Of a stretch of 64,000 nt of DNA, positions 1 through 9,203 are shown one piece after another. Position numbers and translations under genes: made by a program. The stretch is from Microbacterium sp. zg-B185. Its GTDB lineage: Bacteria; Actinomycetota; Actinomycetes; Actinomycetales; Microbacteriaceae. Numbering within the stretch: position 1 is the stretch's first letter; each line of letters starts with the position of its first letter. The stretch spans positions 620,001-684,000 of the forward strand of contig NZ_CP126739.1 of NCBI RefSeq assembly GCF_030246885.1, written 5' to 3'. The notes under the pieces were generated by a model. It ran no database searches, was not told where the DNA came from, and saw only the letters and a program-made list of their open reading frames with translations.

Positions 1-486
1 CGGTTCATCCTCGGCACCGGGGCCGGCTGGTTCGAGCGCGACTACGACGAATACGGCCACGAGTTCGGCACCCCCGGCACGCGGCTGAACGACCTCGCGA
101 ACGGTCTGGACCGGATCGCCGCGCGCTGGCCGCGGCTGAACCCGCCGCCCACGCGGCAGATCCCCGTCATGGTCGGCGGCAAGGGCGAGCAGAAGACGCT
201 GCGCATCGTGGCCAAGCACGCCGATATCTGGCACAGCTTCGTCGCCCCGGAGGAGATCGCCCACAAAGTCCGCGTCATCGAGAACTGGGGCGAGCGCGAC
301 GGTCACGACACCTCCGGACTGATCATCTCCAACGAACTGCATGCTCGCGACGAGGATGTCGCCGATCAGCTGTTCGCCGCGGGCACCCGCCTGTTCACGC
401 TCGGGTTCCAGGGACCGGACTGGGACTTCGCGCTGGTGCAGCGCTGGCTGGACTGGCGCGACGCCAAGAACGGCGGTCGCCCGTGA
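1..486 (+). CDS. LLM-class F420-dependent oxidoreductase, C-terminal part (5' truncated by window edge)
   Basis: The reading frame is open from base 1 and stops at 484-486, giving about 161 residues of the C-terminal half. The visible segment begins with a GTGAGWFERDYDEYG-type motif, which is characteristic of the luciferase-like monooxygenase superfamily, followed by IPVMVGGKGEQKTLRIVA, the conserved loop near the F420/FMN pocket. Such enzymes use reduced F420 or FMN in redox chemistry; the substrate cannot be told from sequence. The TGA stop overlaps the GTG start of menB (GTGA), so the two are probably translationally coupled. The N-terminus lies outside the window. Confidence 0.85.
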   Translation, partial: RFILGTGAGWFERDYDEYGHEFGTPGTRLNDLANGLDRIAARWPRLNPPPTRQIPVMVGGKGEQKTLRIVAKHADIWHSFVAPEEIAHKVRVIENWGERDGHDTSGLIISNELHARDEDVADQLFAAGTRLFTLGFQGPDWDFALVQRWLDWRDAKNGGRP

Positions 487-1382
487 CCGTCTCGGAGCTG
501 TTCGACCCTGCCCTGTGGGTCCCTGCCCCGGGCGCGGATGCGTACACGGACATCACCGCACACGTGACGCCGGATGGCCGTATCGCGCGGATCGCGTTCG
601 ACCGTCCCGACGTGCGCAACGCCTTCCGCCCGCACACGGTCGACGAGCTGTACCGGGCGCTGGACACCGCGCGCCAGGATTCCCGCATCGGCGTGGTCCT
701 GCTCACCGGCAACGGCCCGAGCCCGAAGGACGGCGGGTGGGCGTTCTGCTCGGGCGGAGACCAGCGCATCCGCGGACGCGCCGGCTATGAGTACGCCGGC
801 GACACCACGGGCCAGAGTGCCGCATCCACCGGCCGCCTCCACATCCTCGAGGTGCAGCGGCTGATCCGCTTCATGCCGAAGGTGGTCATCGCCGTCGTCC
901 CGGGCTGGGCGGCCGGTGGCGGGCACTCCCTGCACGTGGTCTGCGACCTCACGATCGCCAGCGCCGAGCACGGCCGGTTCAAGCAGACCGATGCGGATGT
1001 CGGGTCCTTCGACGCCGGCTACGGCTCGGCGTACTTCGCCCGTCAGATCGGCCAGAAACTCGCGCGCGAGGTGTTCTTCCTCGCCGAGGAGTACTCCGCG
1101 CAGCGCGCGTACGAGATGGGCGCCGTGAACCGCGTCGTCCCGCACGCCGACCTCGAGCGCGAGGCGATCGGAATGGCCCGCACGATCCTGACCAAATCGC
1201 CCACCGCCATCCGCATGCTGAAGTTCGCGTTCAACGCGGTCGATGACGGTATGGTCGGGCAGCAGGTGTTCGCGGGCGAGGCCACACGTCTGGCCTACGG
1301 CACCGACGAGGCCGTCGAGGGCCGCGACTCGTTCCTCGAGAAGCGCGACCCCGACTGGTCGCCGTACCCCTGGCACTACTGA
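483..1382 (+). CDS. menB: 1,4-dihydroxy-2-naphthoyl-CoA synthase
   Basis: MenB cyclises o-succinylbenzoyl-CoA to 1,4-dihydroxy-2-naphthoyl-CoA in menaquinone synthesis. The 299-residue crotonase-fold protein has the oxyanion-hole segment CSGGDQ near residues 89-94, the GWAAGGGHSLHVVCDLTIAS stretch near 141-160, and the MenB-specific DVGSFDAGYGSAYFAR segment near 172-187. It ends with the typical SPYPWHY tail. The start is GTG at 483, inside the preceding stop (4-base overlap). The next gene, menE, catalyses the preceding step. Family assignment is firm because the C-terminal WHY tail and GSFDAG loop separate MenB from other crotonases. Confidence 0.97.
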   Translation: MTVSELFDPALWVPAPGADAYTDITAHVTPDGRIARIAFDRPDVRNAFRPHTVDELYRALDTARQDSRIGVVLLTGNGPSPKDGGWAFCSGGDQRIRGRAGYEYAGDTTGQSAASTGRLHILEVQRLIRFMPKVVIAVVPGWAAGGGHSLHVVCDLTIASAEHGRFKQTDADVGSFDAGYGSAYFARQIGQKLAREVFFLAEEYSAQRAYEMGAVNRVVPHADLEREAIGMARTILTKSPTAIRMLKFAFNAVDDGMVGQQVFAGEATRLAYGTDEAVEGRDSFLEKRDPDWSPYPWHY

Positions 1383-1477
1383 CCCGCAGCGGTCCCCGTC
1401 GCACAGCGGCGCCGACCGCCCGAGGTCGGCACGGATGGTTGGGGGGGGCGCACGGCGAGTGGAGATGTGGTGACGAC

Positions 1478-2638
1478 GTGAGACTCGAACCAGTCGTGGG
1501 CGACGACCCGCGCGAGATTCTGCGCAGCCTTCGATCCGCACTGCATGGCGCAGGACCCGCGCTCGGCCTGGGCATGGTGCGGGATGCGCCGACGGAGGTG
1601 CCGGCCGGCACCGCCGTGGTGGTGACGACCTCCGGCTCCACGGGGGTGCCCAAGAGCGTGGTGCTGACGCGCGACGCGTTGACGGCGGGCGCGCTGGCCA
1701 CCGCGGATCGGATCGGTGACGGCGCCTGGCTGCTTGCCCTGCCCCCGAGCTACGTGGCGGGGCTGCAGGTGCTCGTCCGCTCGATCGTCGCCGACCGCGA
1801 GCCGGCCTGGCTCACCGGCGGCTTCACCCCGGGGGCGTTCACCGCGGCCGCGCTGATGATGCTCTCGACCGACCGAGGAACCCGCGTACCGACGTACACG
1901 TCGCTGGTGCCGGCGCAGCTGACCACGCTGCTGGATGCCGCGGCATCCGACGAGTCCGTCCTGCGCGGGCTGCGCTCGTTCGAGCAGATCCTGGTGGGCG
2001 GCCAGGCGGTCGCCCCTGCGACGCTCGAGCGGGCACTGGATGCCGGCGTGCGGGTGGTGCGCACGTACGGCGCGACCGAGACCAGCGGAGGCTGCGTCTA
2101 CGACGGCCGTCCGCTGCGCGGCGTCTCGGTGCGGATCGTCGAGGGCGAGATCCAGGTCGCCGGGCCGACTCTGGCCGAAGGGTATCTGGGCGACCCGGGA
2201 GCCACGGACCTCGCCTTTCCCCGCGACCCGGATGGCACGCGGTGGTACCGCACCGGGGATGCCGGGATCCTCGAGGACGATCTGCTTCGCGTGCGGGGAC
2301 GTATCGACAACGTCATCGTGTCCGGCGGGATCAATGTGTCGCTGGACCGGGTCGAGCGGGTGGTGCGATCGATCCCCGGACTGGAATCCGCGGTGGTGGT
2401 CGGCGTCCCCGACGCGCGGTGGGGCGAAGCCTCCGTCGCGGTGGTTCCGCGCGGTGAGGCGCTCCGGCGCAGTGAGTCGGTGCAGCTGGAGGAGGCGCGC
2501 GCGGCCGTGACGGAGGAGATCGGAGCGCACGCCCGCCCGAATCGCCTTGTGCTGGTCGACGAGATCGCGACGCTCCCGAGCGGCAAGCCCGACCGTGAGG
2601 CGATCCGGGCCGCGGTTGTGGCACTGCACAGGCCGTAG
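1478..2638 (+). CDS. menE: o-succinylbenzoate-CoA ligase
   Basis: MenE is an acyl-adenylate-forming enzyme that activates o-succinylbenzoate to its CoA ester, the MenB substrate. Visible motifs are the AMP-binding P-loop TTSGSTGVPKS, the A5-type RTYGATETSGG, the A7-type YRTGDAG, the hinge region DNVIVSGGINV and the C-terminal catalytic-lysine segment LPSGKPDREAIR. At about 386 residues it is the short actinobacterial form. I chose GTG at 1478 (RLEPVVGDDP follows) because the 13 codons before it look non-coding; an in-frame ATG lies at 1439. The TAG stop is part of a TAGGAT hexamer just before menA. Confidence 0.93.
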   Translation: MRLEPVVGDDPREILRSLRSALHGAGPALGLGMVRDAPTEVPAGTAVVVTTSGSTGVPKSVVLTRDALTAGALATADRIGDGAWLLALPPSYVAGLQVLVRSIVADREPAWLTGGFTPGAFTAAALMMLSTDRGTRVPTYTSLVPAQLTTLLDAAASDESVLRGLRSFEQILVGGQAVAPATLERALDAGVRVVRTYGATETSGGCVYDGRPLRGVSVRIVEGEIQVAGPTLAEGYLGDPGATDLAFPRDPDGTRWYRTGDAGILEDDLLRVRGRIDNVIVSGGINVSLDRVERVVRSIPGLESAVVVGVPDARWGEASVAVVPRGEALRRSESVQLEEARAAVTEEIGAHARPNRLVLVDEIATLPSGKPDREAIRAAVVALHRP

Positions 2639-2649
2639 GATGGCACCTC

Positions 2650-3630
2650 GTGGCAGGCACCCCCAGTAAGAAGCGCAAGCGTCCCCGCACTCGCACGCAT
2701 CCCTCGCGCGGCAATCCGCAGAAGGTGCACCAGGAGGGCGACCCGCGCCGGGTCCAGAAGGCGAGCCTCGGCGACTGGATCGGAGGCGCCCGCCTGCGCA
2801 CGCTGCCGCTGGCGATCAGTCCGGTCCTGATCGGAACGGGCGCCGCCATCCTCGTGGACGGACTGTTCCACTGGGTGCTGGCGCTGCTGTGCCTGGCCGT
2901 CTCGGTGAGCCTGCAGATCGCGGTGAACTTCGCGAACGACTACAGCGACGGCATCCGCGGCACCGATGAGCACCGGGTCGGCCCCGCTCGCCTGACGGCA
3001 TCCGGCAAGGCATCGCCCAGAGCGGTCCTGATCGCCGCGATGGTGTTCTTCGCCGTCGCGGCCGTCGCCGGGCTCGCGTTGGTGATCCGCAGCCAGCAGT
3101 GGTGGCTGCTGCTGATCGGCGCGGTGTGCATCATCGCCGCGTGGTTCTACACCGGGGGCAAGCGCCCGTACGGGTACTACGGTCTGGGCGAGCTGTTCGT
3201 GTTCGTGTTCTTCGGGCTCGTCGCGACCGTCGGAACGACCTACGTGCAGGTGCTGACTGTGCCGCAGGAGGCGTGGTTCGGCGGCGTCGGCGCGGGACTT
3301 CTCGCGTGCGCCGTCCTGCTGGCCAACAACCTGCGCGACATCGACCAGGACCGGGCGGCCAAGAAGCGCACTCTCACGGTGCTGATCGGTCGTCGGTGGA
3401 CGCGCATCCTGTTCACGGTGTTCGTGCTGGCACCGTTCGTCATCGCCGGCTTCCTGGCCCTGTTCTACCCGATCGCGTGGCTTGCGATGCTCGGCCTCCT
3501 GGCGGCGCTGCCGGCGATCCTGATCGTGTGGACCTACCGGCTGCCACGAGAGCTGGTGGTCGCACTGACCTTGACCTCGTTGACGTCAGTCGCCTACGGC
3601 GCGTTCCTGCTGTGGGCCTTCGTCGGCTGA
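2650..3630 (+). CDS. menA: 1,4-dihydroxy-2-naphthoate polyprenyltransferase
   Basis: MenA is an integral membrane UbiA-family enzyme that attaches the polyprenyl side chain to 1,4-dihydroxy-2-naphthoate, giving demethylmenaquinone. The 326-residue protein carries the two Asp-rich prenyl-diphosphate motifs: NDYSDGIRGTDEHR near residue 96 and NNLRDIDQDRAAKKRTL near 220. It has about eight hydrophobic helices. The first 35 residues are a very basic, probably cytosolic extension (KKRKRPRTRTHPSRG). The start is GTG at 2650; TAGGAT sits at 2636-2641 and could drive its own promoter. The 3' end overlaps the convergent DUF4229 gene by 45 bases. Confidence 0.96.
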   Translation: MAGTPSKKRKRPRTRTHPSRGNPQKVHQEGDPRRVQKASLGDWIGGARLRTLPLAISPVLIGTGAAILVDGLFHWVLALLCLAVSVSLQIAVNFANDYSDGIRGTDEHRVGPARLTASGKASPRAVLIAAMVFFAVAAVAGLALVIRSQQWWLLLIGAVCIIAAWFYTGGKRPYGYYGLGELFVFVFFGLVATVGTTYVQVLTVPQEAWFGGVGAGLLACAVLLANNLRDIDQDRAAKKRTLTVLIGRRWTRILFTVFVLAPFVIAGFLALFYPIAWLAMLGLLAALPAILIVWTYRLPRELVVALTLTSLTSVAYGAFLLWAFVG

Positions 3631-3906
3631 CAGTCGCGACGGAGCGTCCCGGTCCATCGCATCCTCGACGTCCTCGTCGCTCGCCGCGGCCTTCGCCTTC
3701 GCGCGTCGCTGCGCCAGTTCGGTCGTCACCTCGGTGAGGGGGCGGCGCAGGAACAGCAGCGAGAGGCTCAGTCCGATCAGCGCCGCGAAGACGGCCGCGA
3801 GCCAGTACAGCTCGCGGAAGACGGGGAAGATCATCAGGATGCCGAAGGGCACCAGGAATGCGAGCAGCCTCAGCGCCGTGTAGACGAGGGCGGAGCGGGC
3901 TTTCAT
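3586..3906 (-). CDS. DUF4229 family small membrane protein
   Basis: This 106-residue protein has two hydrophobic helices (about residues 8-30 and 34-54) and a charged cytosolic tail rich in Asp and Glu. The PLTEVTTELAQRRA segment after the second helix matches the DUF4229 family, which is found almost only in actinobacteria and is commonly located beside menA. Function is unknown. The last 45 bases overlap the end of menA on the opposite strand. The ATG at 3906 sits six bases after a TAGGAT hexamer, so the mRNA is probably leaderless. Confidence 0.82.
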   Translation of the reverse strand: MKARSALVYTALRLLAFLVPFGILMIFPVFRELYWLAAVFAALIGLSLSLLFLRRPLTEVTTELAQRRAKAKAAASDEDVEDAMDRDAPSRLSADEGPQQERAVGD

Positions 3907-3912
3907 CCGTCC

Positions 3913-3918
3913 ATCCTA
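3913..3918 (-). promoter_or_regulatory. -10 hexamer TAGGAT, DUF4229 gene
   Basis: TAGGAT lies exactly six bases before the ATG at 3906, the spacing expected when transcription starts at the start codon. No Shine-Dalgarno is present. Confidence 0.65.
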
Positions 3919-3997
3919 GATCGAGCGTGTTGAGGGCATTCCCAGCTGGGAGGAGTCTCGGTCCGGTCACGGCGGACCGCGGAGCCTCCCACGCGCC

Positions 3998-4003
3998 TAG
4001 GAT
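3998..4003 (+). promoter_or_regulatory. -10 hexamer TAGGAT, PLDc_N gene
   Basis: TAGGAT is six bases before the GTG at 4010; a leaderless transcript is inferred. It is divergent from the DUF4229 promoter 80 bases away. Confidence 0.6.
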
Positions 4004-4009
4004 GGGGGT

Positions 4010-4492
4010 GTGCCGAGAGTACTGCTTATTCTGGCGCTGGTGGCCACAGCGTTCTGGGTTTACACCATCGTCGACTGCAGTGTGCAGCCCGCCACCCGGC
4101 ACCGCGGGGTGAGCAAGCCGATCTGGATCCTCATCGTCGTCCTGCTGCCCGTCCTGGGCGGGCTCCTCTGGCTGACGGTCGGTCGCGTCCGACGCTCCTC
4201 TGTCGCGGCCCGGCGTGCTCCGGATGATGACCCGGAGTTCCTCGAGAAGATCGGGACGCTGAGCGATCAGGACGAGCGGATCCGACGACTCGAAGAAGAG
4301 CTTGCGCTTCTGGACGCGGAAGATGACGACCCGCGCTGGCGGACGCCGGACGGACCGGCCACGGCCGCCGGTTCACCGGCCGCCGGAACTCCCGGATCGG
4401 GTTCTCCCGCTTCCGACGCGCCGAAACGCGCAACGGATCGTCCCGCCGACGGCGACGAAGACCCGCGCGGCCAGCGCGGCGCCGTCGGCTAG
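4010..4492 (+). CDS. PLDc_N-domain membrane protein
   Basis: The protein has 160 residues. The N-terminal two-helix unit (about residues 2-22 and 37-56) contains VDCSVQPATRHRGVSKPIWILIVVLLPVLGG, the signature of the phospholipase D N-terminal (PLDc_N) domain, here without any phospholipase domain. A charged segment with DQDERIRRLEEELALL (possible coiled coil) and a Pro/Gly/Ser-rich tail follow. Function is unknown; such genes are often found within actinobacterial men clusters. The start is GTG at 4010, and the TAG stop overlaps the GTG of menD by one base. Confidence 0.82.
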   Translation: MPRVLLILALVATAFWVYTIVDCSVQPATRHRGVSKPIWILIVVLLPVLGGLLWLTVGRVRRSSVAARRAPDDDPEFLEKIGTLSDQDERIRRLEEELALLDAEDDDPRWRTPDGPATAAGSPAAGTPGSGSPASDAPKRATDRPADGDEDPRGQRGAVG

Positions 4493-6372
4493 TGGTCCAC
4501 GACGGGGCAGCCGAGTTCGGCGCGCTCGGGGACGATCCTGCTCCGGCGAGTTCGGTGCCCGCCGAGGAGGAGCGCACCGTCCTCTCACCCGCGATGGATG
4601 CTGCGGCGGCATTCCTGGGCGCACTCGTGGATCTGGGCGTCCGCCACATCGTGCTGAGTCCGGGGTCGCGCTCCCAGGCCCTCGCGCTGGTCGCCGCGGA
4701 ACTGGAGCTGCAGGGCAGGGTGAGGCTGCACGTGCGCATCGATGAGCGGGTCGCCGGGTTCACCGCGCTCGGCATCGGACGCGAGACGCGCATGCCGGCA
4801 GCGGTGGTGTGCACCTCTGGAACGGCGGCGGCCAACCTGGTGCCGGCCGCACTGGAAGCCCACCATGCGGGCGTGCCGCTGCTGCTTCTGACCGCGGACC
4901 GACCGCCGGAGCTGCGCGGCGTCGGCGCTAATCAGACCACCCGGCAGCTGGGCCTGTTCTCTTCCAGCGCGCGTCTGGAAGCCGACCTTCCGGTGCCCGA
5001 GGCGACCGACTCGGATGGCGACGGCGAGCAGAGTGTCATGCTGCGCCAGGTCGCGGCGGACGCGGTCGAGGCGGCGCTGGGTGCCGGGACGCGCGCGCCC
5101 GGCCCGGTGCACGTGAACGTCCCGTTCCGCGAGCCCCTGGGCGGCCAGGCGCCGCGCTGGCTGGGGGCGCCCACCGCCGAGCTGACCACGACCGCGGCGG
5201 CGGATCAGGATGCCGCCCCGATCGCGGACGAGTCGCCGGAGGACGAGGCCTCCGGCGCCCTCTACCAGGGCGGGGGAGGGATCGGCGAAGCGGACCAGCC
5301 GGCCGAACCCGACGATCTGCCGCACCTTCTCGATCGCGGCCCGCGCACGGTCGTGCTCGCGGGAGCAGATGCCGGAACGGACGCCGAGGCTCTCGCCCAC
5401 GCCGGCGCGTGGCCGCTGATCGCAGAGATCGTCAGCGGGTCCCGGTATGGCCGCAACCTCGTGCACCGCTACCGCCGGCTGCTGTCCGATCCGCAGCTGG
5501 GCGGACGGATCGAGCGGGTCGTCGTCCTGGGGCATCCCACCCTGAGCAGACAGAGCGCCGCACTGCTGTCCGATCCGGGCGTCCAGGTGCTGGCCGTCCG
5601 CGGCCCCGGGGAGCCGCTCAACCTCAACGGAGCCACCATCGCCGTCGACGCGGTCGCGGTCGCCGCCGGCGAGCCGGATCGGGAGTGGCTCGGACAGTGG
5701 CTGCGGGCTTCGCGGGATGCCTCCGTGGACCTCAGCCCCCCTGCGCCGGATGCCGACGGGCTGTCCTCCGCGGTGCCGGCGGAGCGGCTCGGGGCGATCA
5801 AAGCGGAGCTGGCGGCCGTGCGTGCGCCGTTGGATCGGGCAGCCATGGTCGACGCGGTGTGGCGCGCCACCTGGCCGCACGACCGGCTCGTGTTCGGCTC
5901 ATCCCGCCTCGTCCGGGTCGCCGATGACCTGCTCGGGGGCAAGAAGGTGCCCGTCCACGCCAACCGGGGCCTCGCCGGGATCGACGGCACCGTCGCCACC
6001 GCGACCGGCATCGCGATCGGGTCCCAGACCGGCGGGCGCCCCGGCGTCACCCGGGTGCTGCTGGGCGATCTCGCCCTGCTGCACGATGCCGGTGCGCTGC
6101 TGCTGCCGCCCGCCGAGGACGAGCCGCGTATCCAGGTGGTCGTCGGCAACGACGGGGGCGGCACCATCTTCGACGACCTCGAGGTGGCCGCAATCGCCTC
6201 GGCGGAGGTCATGGACCGCGTGCTGTACACGCCCCACACCACCCGGTTCGAGCACCTTGCTCGCGCTTACGGCTGGGAGTACCAGCGGGTGACGACGCGG
6301 GCCGCGCTGGATCAGGCGCTCACCGCGCCCGTCGGCGGACGTCAGCTGATCGAGGTTCCGCTGACGCGCTGA
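4492..6372 (+). CDS. menD: 2-succinyl-5-enolpyruvyl-6-hydroxy-3-cyclohexene-1-carboxylate synthase
   Basis: MenD is a thiamine-diphosphate enzyme that adds succinyl semialdehyde (from 2-oxoglutarate) to isochorismate, the first committed menaquinone step. N-terminal PYR-domain signatures are LSPGSRSQAL near residue 55, the catalytic-Glu segment RIDERVAGF (Glu about 85) and TSGTAAANL. C-terminal PP-domain signatures are HANRGLAGIDG, LLGDLALLHD and VVVGNDGGGTIF. Residues of about 225-275 form a low-complexity acidic linker that is longer than in many homologues. The GTG at 4492 may not be the true start; an ATG at 4594 (MDAAAAFLGAL) fits the family N-terminus better. Confidence 0.95.
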   Translation: MVHDGAAEFGALGDDPAPASSVPAEEERTVLSPAMDAAAAFLGALVDLGVRHIVLSPGSRSQALALVAAELELQGRVRLHVRIDERVAGFTALGIGRETRMPAAVVCTSGTAAANLVPAALEAHHAGVPLLLLTADRPPELRGVGANQTTRQLGLFSSSARLEADLPVPEATDSDGDGEQSVMLRQVAADAVEAALGAGTRAPGPVHVNVPFREPLGGQAPRWLGAPTAELTTTAAADQDAAPIADESPEDEASGALYQGGGGIGEADQPAEPDDLPHLLDRGPRTVVLAGADAGTDAEALAHAGAWPLIAEIVSGSRYGRNLVHRYRRLLSDPQLGGRIERVVVLGHPTLSRQSAALLSDPGVQVLAVRGPGEPLNLNGATIAVDAVAVAAGEPDREWLGQWLRASRDASVDLSPPAPDADGLSSAVPAERLGAIKAELAAVRAPLDRAAMVDAVWRATWPHDRLVFGSSRLVRVADDLLGGKKVPVHANRGLAGIDGTVATATGIAIGSQTGGRPGVTRVLLGDLALLHDAGALLLPPAEDEPRIQVVVGNDGGGTIFDDLEVAAIASAEVMDRVLYTPHTTRFEHLARAYGWEYQRVTTRAALDQALTAPVGGRQLIEVPLTR

Positions 6373-6473
6373 GCGCGCGCCCGGCCATGATCGCCGCAGT
6401 GGCGCAGGGGGCCAGACGCGCCCGCCGATCCGCGGGTCTCCCTCCCCGCGGCATCGCCGCGACCGCACGTGCG

Positions 6474-6479
6474 TAGGCT
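6474..6479 (+). promoter_or_regulatory. -10 hexamer TAGGCT, DUF885 gene
   Basis: TAGGCT is followed by six bases and then GTG at 6486, with no ribosome-binding site between. Leaderless start inferred. Confidence 0.65.
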
Positions 6480-6485
6480 GGGTCG

Positions 6486-8159
6486 GTGAACCGCGCCGCC
6501 GACTCCGTCCGCCGTATCGCCGACCAGTACGTCGCGGAGCTCGCCGCGCACGAGCCGGACGCCGCCCAGGCCGCCGGTCTTGCGTCGCCGGGACCGCTGG
6601 CCGACATCGGCCCGGAATGGCTGCAGCGCAAGTACGCGCTGCAGGGCGAGGTGCTCGCCGCCCTGGACGCCCTGCCGGGTACGGCCGGTGAGGACCCGCT
6701 GCGGGCCGCGCTGGCGGAACGGCTCGAGCGGGAGCGGCTGCTGTTCGACACGGGCTTCACCCCGCGCCTGGTCGCCGGCCTGGCCAGCCCCGTCCACCTG
6801 ATCCGGTACGCGATCGAGGGGCTGACCGTCACCGCGGATGCGGCCGGCGCAGACCTGGTCGCGCGGCTCGAGGCCGTGCCGGACGGCATCGCCCAGTACA
6901 TCGCGTCCCTGCGCTGGGCCGCCTCGAACGCCGAGCGGTTCACCGGGACCGGCATCGCCCCCGTGCGGCAGCTGGACACGCTCACCGCGCAGATCGAGCT
7001 GTGGCTGAGCGCGGACTGGTTCGGCTCCCTTCCGATCGACGACCCGGTGGACGCCGCGACCCGTGGCCGCGTCCGCGCCGCGGCGGATGCGGCCAACGCC
7101 GCTCTCGGACAGCTGCTCGCGGTGCTGCGCGAGGAGCTGCGGCCGCTCGCGCCGACGGTCGATGGCGTCGGCGTCCAGGTGTACGCCGACCTCGCCGCGG
7201 CCATGCTCGGCGCACGCATCGACCTCGCCGACACGTACGCGTACGGCTGGGCCGAGCTGACGCGCCTCGTGGCCGAAGCGCGTGCGCTGGCCGCATCGCT
7301 CGGCGGCACCGGGGCCGACCCGGTGCGCGGCGCGGCAAAGCTCCTCGACGCCGATCCGGGCTACCGGCTCGAGGGCGTGGACGCGATCCGGTCGTGGCTG
7401 GAACGTCGCGTGGACGAGACCATCGGGGCTCTGGAACCGGCCTTCGACCTGCCGTCCGGCATCCGGAACGTCGAATGCGTCGTCGCGGAGGCCTCCACCG
7501 GCGTCGTCTACTACACGCCGGCTCCGCCGGACGGGTCCGTGCCGAGCCGGATCGTCTGGACCATCCCCAGCGGCGTGCCGGTCGCGGCGACCTGGCAGGA
7601 GGTGACCAGCGTGCATCACGAGGGGCTTCCCGGTCATCACCTCCAGTTCGCCGTCACCGCCTCCTCCTCGGACCTGCACCCCTGGCAGCGGCACCTGTGC
7701 CATATCCACGGCTATGCCGAGGGCTGGGCGCACTACGCCGAGCAGCTCGCCGACGAGCTCGGCCTCGTCCGCGATCCCGCCGAACGGCTGGGGCTGCTGC
7801 TCGGGCAGATCTGGCGCTCGGTTCGCATCGTGGCCGACATCGGCCTGCACACCGGGTGGGCAATCCCGGCGAACTCGCTGGTCGCCGAAACGGAATGGTC
7901 CCCGCAGCTCGCGCAGCGGATGCTGGTCGAGCTCGCCCTCGTCGAGCCGCATCTGGCCGGATTCGAGGTGGACCGCTATCTGGGCTGGCCCGGACAGGCG
8001 CTCGCCTTCAAGATCGGGGCGCGGCTGTGGCATGACGCTCGTGCCGAAAAGGCGGCCGCGCAGGGCGACGCATTCTCGCTGCGCGCCTTCCACCGTGACG
8101 CACTGGCACTGGGCCCGATGGGACTGGAGCCCCTCCGCGCGCAACTGCTCGCCGGGTGA
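6486..8159 (+). CDS. DUF885 family protein, likely zinc metallopeptidase
   Basis: The protein has 557 residues. The HHEGLPGHHLQF segment near residue 378 carries the HExxxGHH-like signature of DUF885, a family of gluzincin-like predicted carboxypeptidases. Downstream, HIHGYAEGWAHYAEQLADELGL supplies the third predicted zinc-binding Glu. There is no signal peptide, so it is probably cytosolic. It sits between menD and the menF operon but has no known role in quinone synthesis. Its GTG start follows TAGGCT by six bases, so it has its own promoter. Substrate unknown. Confidence 0.85.
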   Translation: MNRAADSVRRIADQYVAELAAHEPDAAQAAGLASPGPLADIGPEWLQRKYALQGEVLAALDALPGTAGEDPLRAALAERLERERLLFDTGFTPRLVAGLASPVHLIRYAIEGLTVTADAAGADLVARLEAVPDGIAQYIASLRWAASNAERFTGTGIAPVRQLDTLTAQIELWLSADWFGSLPIDDPVDAATRGRVRAAADAANAALGQLLAVLREELRPLAPTVDGVGVQVYADLAAAMLGARIDLADTYAYGWAELTRLVAEARALAASLGGTGADPVRGAAKLLDADPGYRLEGVDAIRSWLERRVDETIGALEPAFDLPSGIRNVECVVAEASTGVVYYTPAPPDGSVPSRIVWTIPSGVPVAATWQEVTSVHHEGLPGHHLQFAVTASSSDLHPWQRHLCHIHGYAEGWAHYAEQLADELGLVRDPAERLGLLLGQIWRSVRIVADIGLHTGWAIPANSLVAETEWSPQLAQRMLVELALVEPHLAGFEVDRYLGWPGQALAFKIGARLWHDARAEKAAAQGDAFSLRAFHRDALALGPMGLEPLRAQLLAG

Positions 8160-8193
8160 CGCCTGTGGAGCAGGTGACGTGCCGGGGGGAGTC

Positions 8194-9203
8194 TCAGGCC
8201 TCCAGCTGCGGCAGCACCTCGCGACCCAGCAGCGCGACGCCCGCGGCCTCGTCGATCCCATGCGGGGTGCCGAACTCGATACGGTCCACGCCCGCGTCGA
8301 TGAGCCGCCACGCCTGCGCGGCGATGTCATCCGGAGTGCCGGAGAACGCGAACAGATCCAGCACGTCCCTCGGAACGAGCCGCCCGGCGCCGTCGTCGTC
8401 GCCGTCGGCCAGGCGGGCCCGGATTCCGGGCAGCAGGTCATCGGGCAGCGACACGGTCGGATCCAGGGCGGCCACCACGTCGAGGTACATCGCGACCTGG
8501 CGTCGAGCGTGGCGGCGCGCAGCCGCCCCGTCCCGGTCGACGACGGTCACGGCGCCGAGCACGACCCCGACCGCATCCGGGGTGCGGGCCGCCCGGTCCA
8601 GCCCGCGCTGCAGCCGCGCCCGGACGACCTCGACCATCGCCGGGTTGGCGCTGCCGCCCACCTTCACCTCGTCGGCGAGCTCGCCGGCCAGGGCCATGCC
8701 GAGCGGACCCCAGGAACCCAGCAGGATCGGCGCACGGTTCCGCAGCACGGGATATCGCAGCCGCACTCCCGGCTCCACCCGGAACGCCGCACCCTCGTAG
8801 CCGAGACCGTCCCCGCCGAGGAGTGCCTGAATGACCCCGACCGCGTCCCGCAGGTGGCTGATCGGTCTGCGCACTTGGACGCCGACCGCATCGAGCCAGG
8901 ATCCCTTCGCGAGGCCCAGGTAGGCGCGACGGCGGACGCGGCATCCACCGCAGCGAACTGGCCCGCGATCTCGTACGGATGCAGCGTGTACGGATTCCAG
9001 CAGGCGCAGCCGAGCCGGATCCGCGAGGTGGCACCGGCCATCTCCAGCAGCGCTGCGACGGGCGGCTGGTAGAGCAGGTCGGAGAACACGCTGACACCGT
9101 CGAACCCGGCCCCCTCCGCGAGCGCTGCCAGCGCCGCGTACGCGCCGGGCGCCTTGTCGGTCTGCAGTCCCAGTGAGATCTGGACGGGCCGAGAGGAGGT
9201 CAC
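8194..9203 (-). pseudogene. LLM-class flavin-dependent oxidoreductase, broken by a -1 frameshift near 8930
   Basis: The N-terminal part (from GTG at 9203; ISLGLQTDKAPGAYAALAAL, then PYEIAGQFAAVDAASA) and the C-terminal part (AYLGLAKGSWLDAVGVQVRRP through HGIDEAAGVALLGREVLPQL) are in different frames. Adding one C after 8930 on the plus strand joins them as DAASAGRAYLGLAKGSWLD, the normal continuous motif in this family. The corrected length is 1011 bases, or 336 residues, as expected for luciferase-like oxidoreductases of the MER type. The GTG start overlaps the preceding TGA by four bases (GTGA). It is the last gene of the menF operon. This is either a recent pseudogene or a sequence error. 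Confidence 0.85.

Noticed and set aside
366..1541. Long open frame antisense to menB
   Set aside because: High-GC DNA leaves frames open by chance. The residues are Arg/Gly/Ala-rich without motifs and lie fully antisense to a firmly identified gene.
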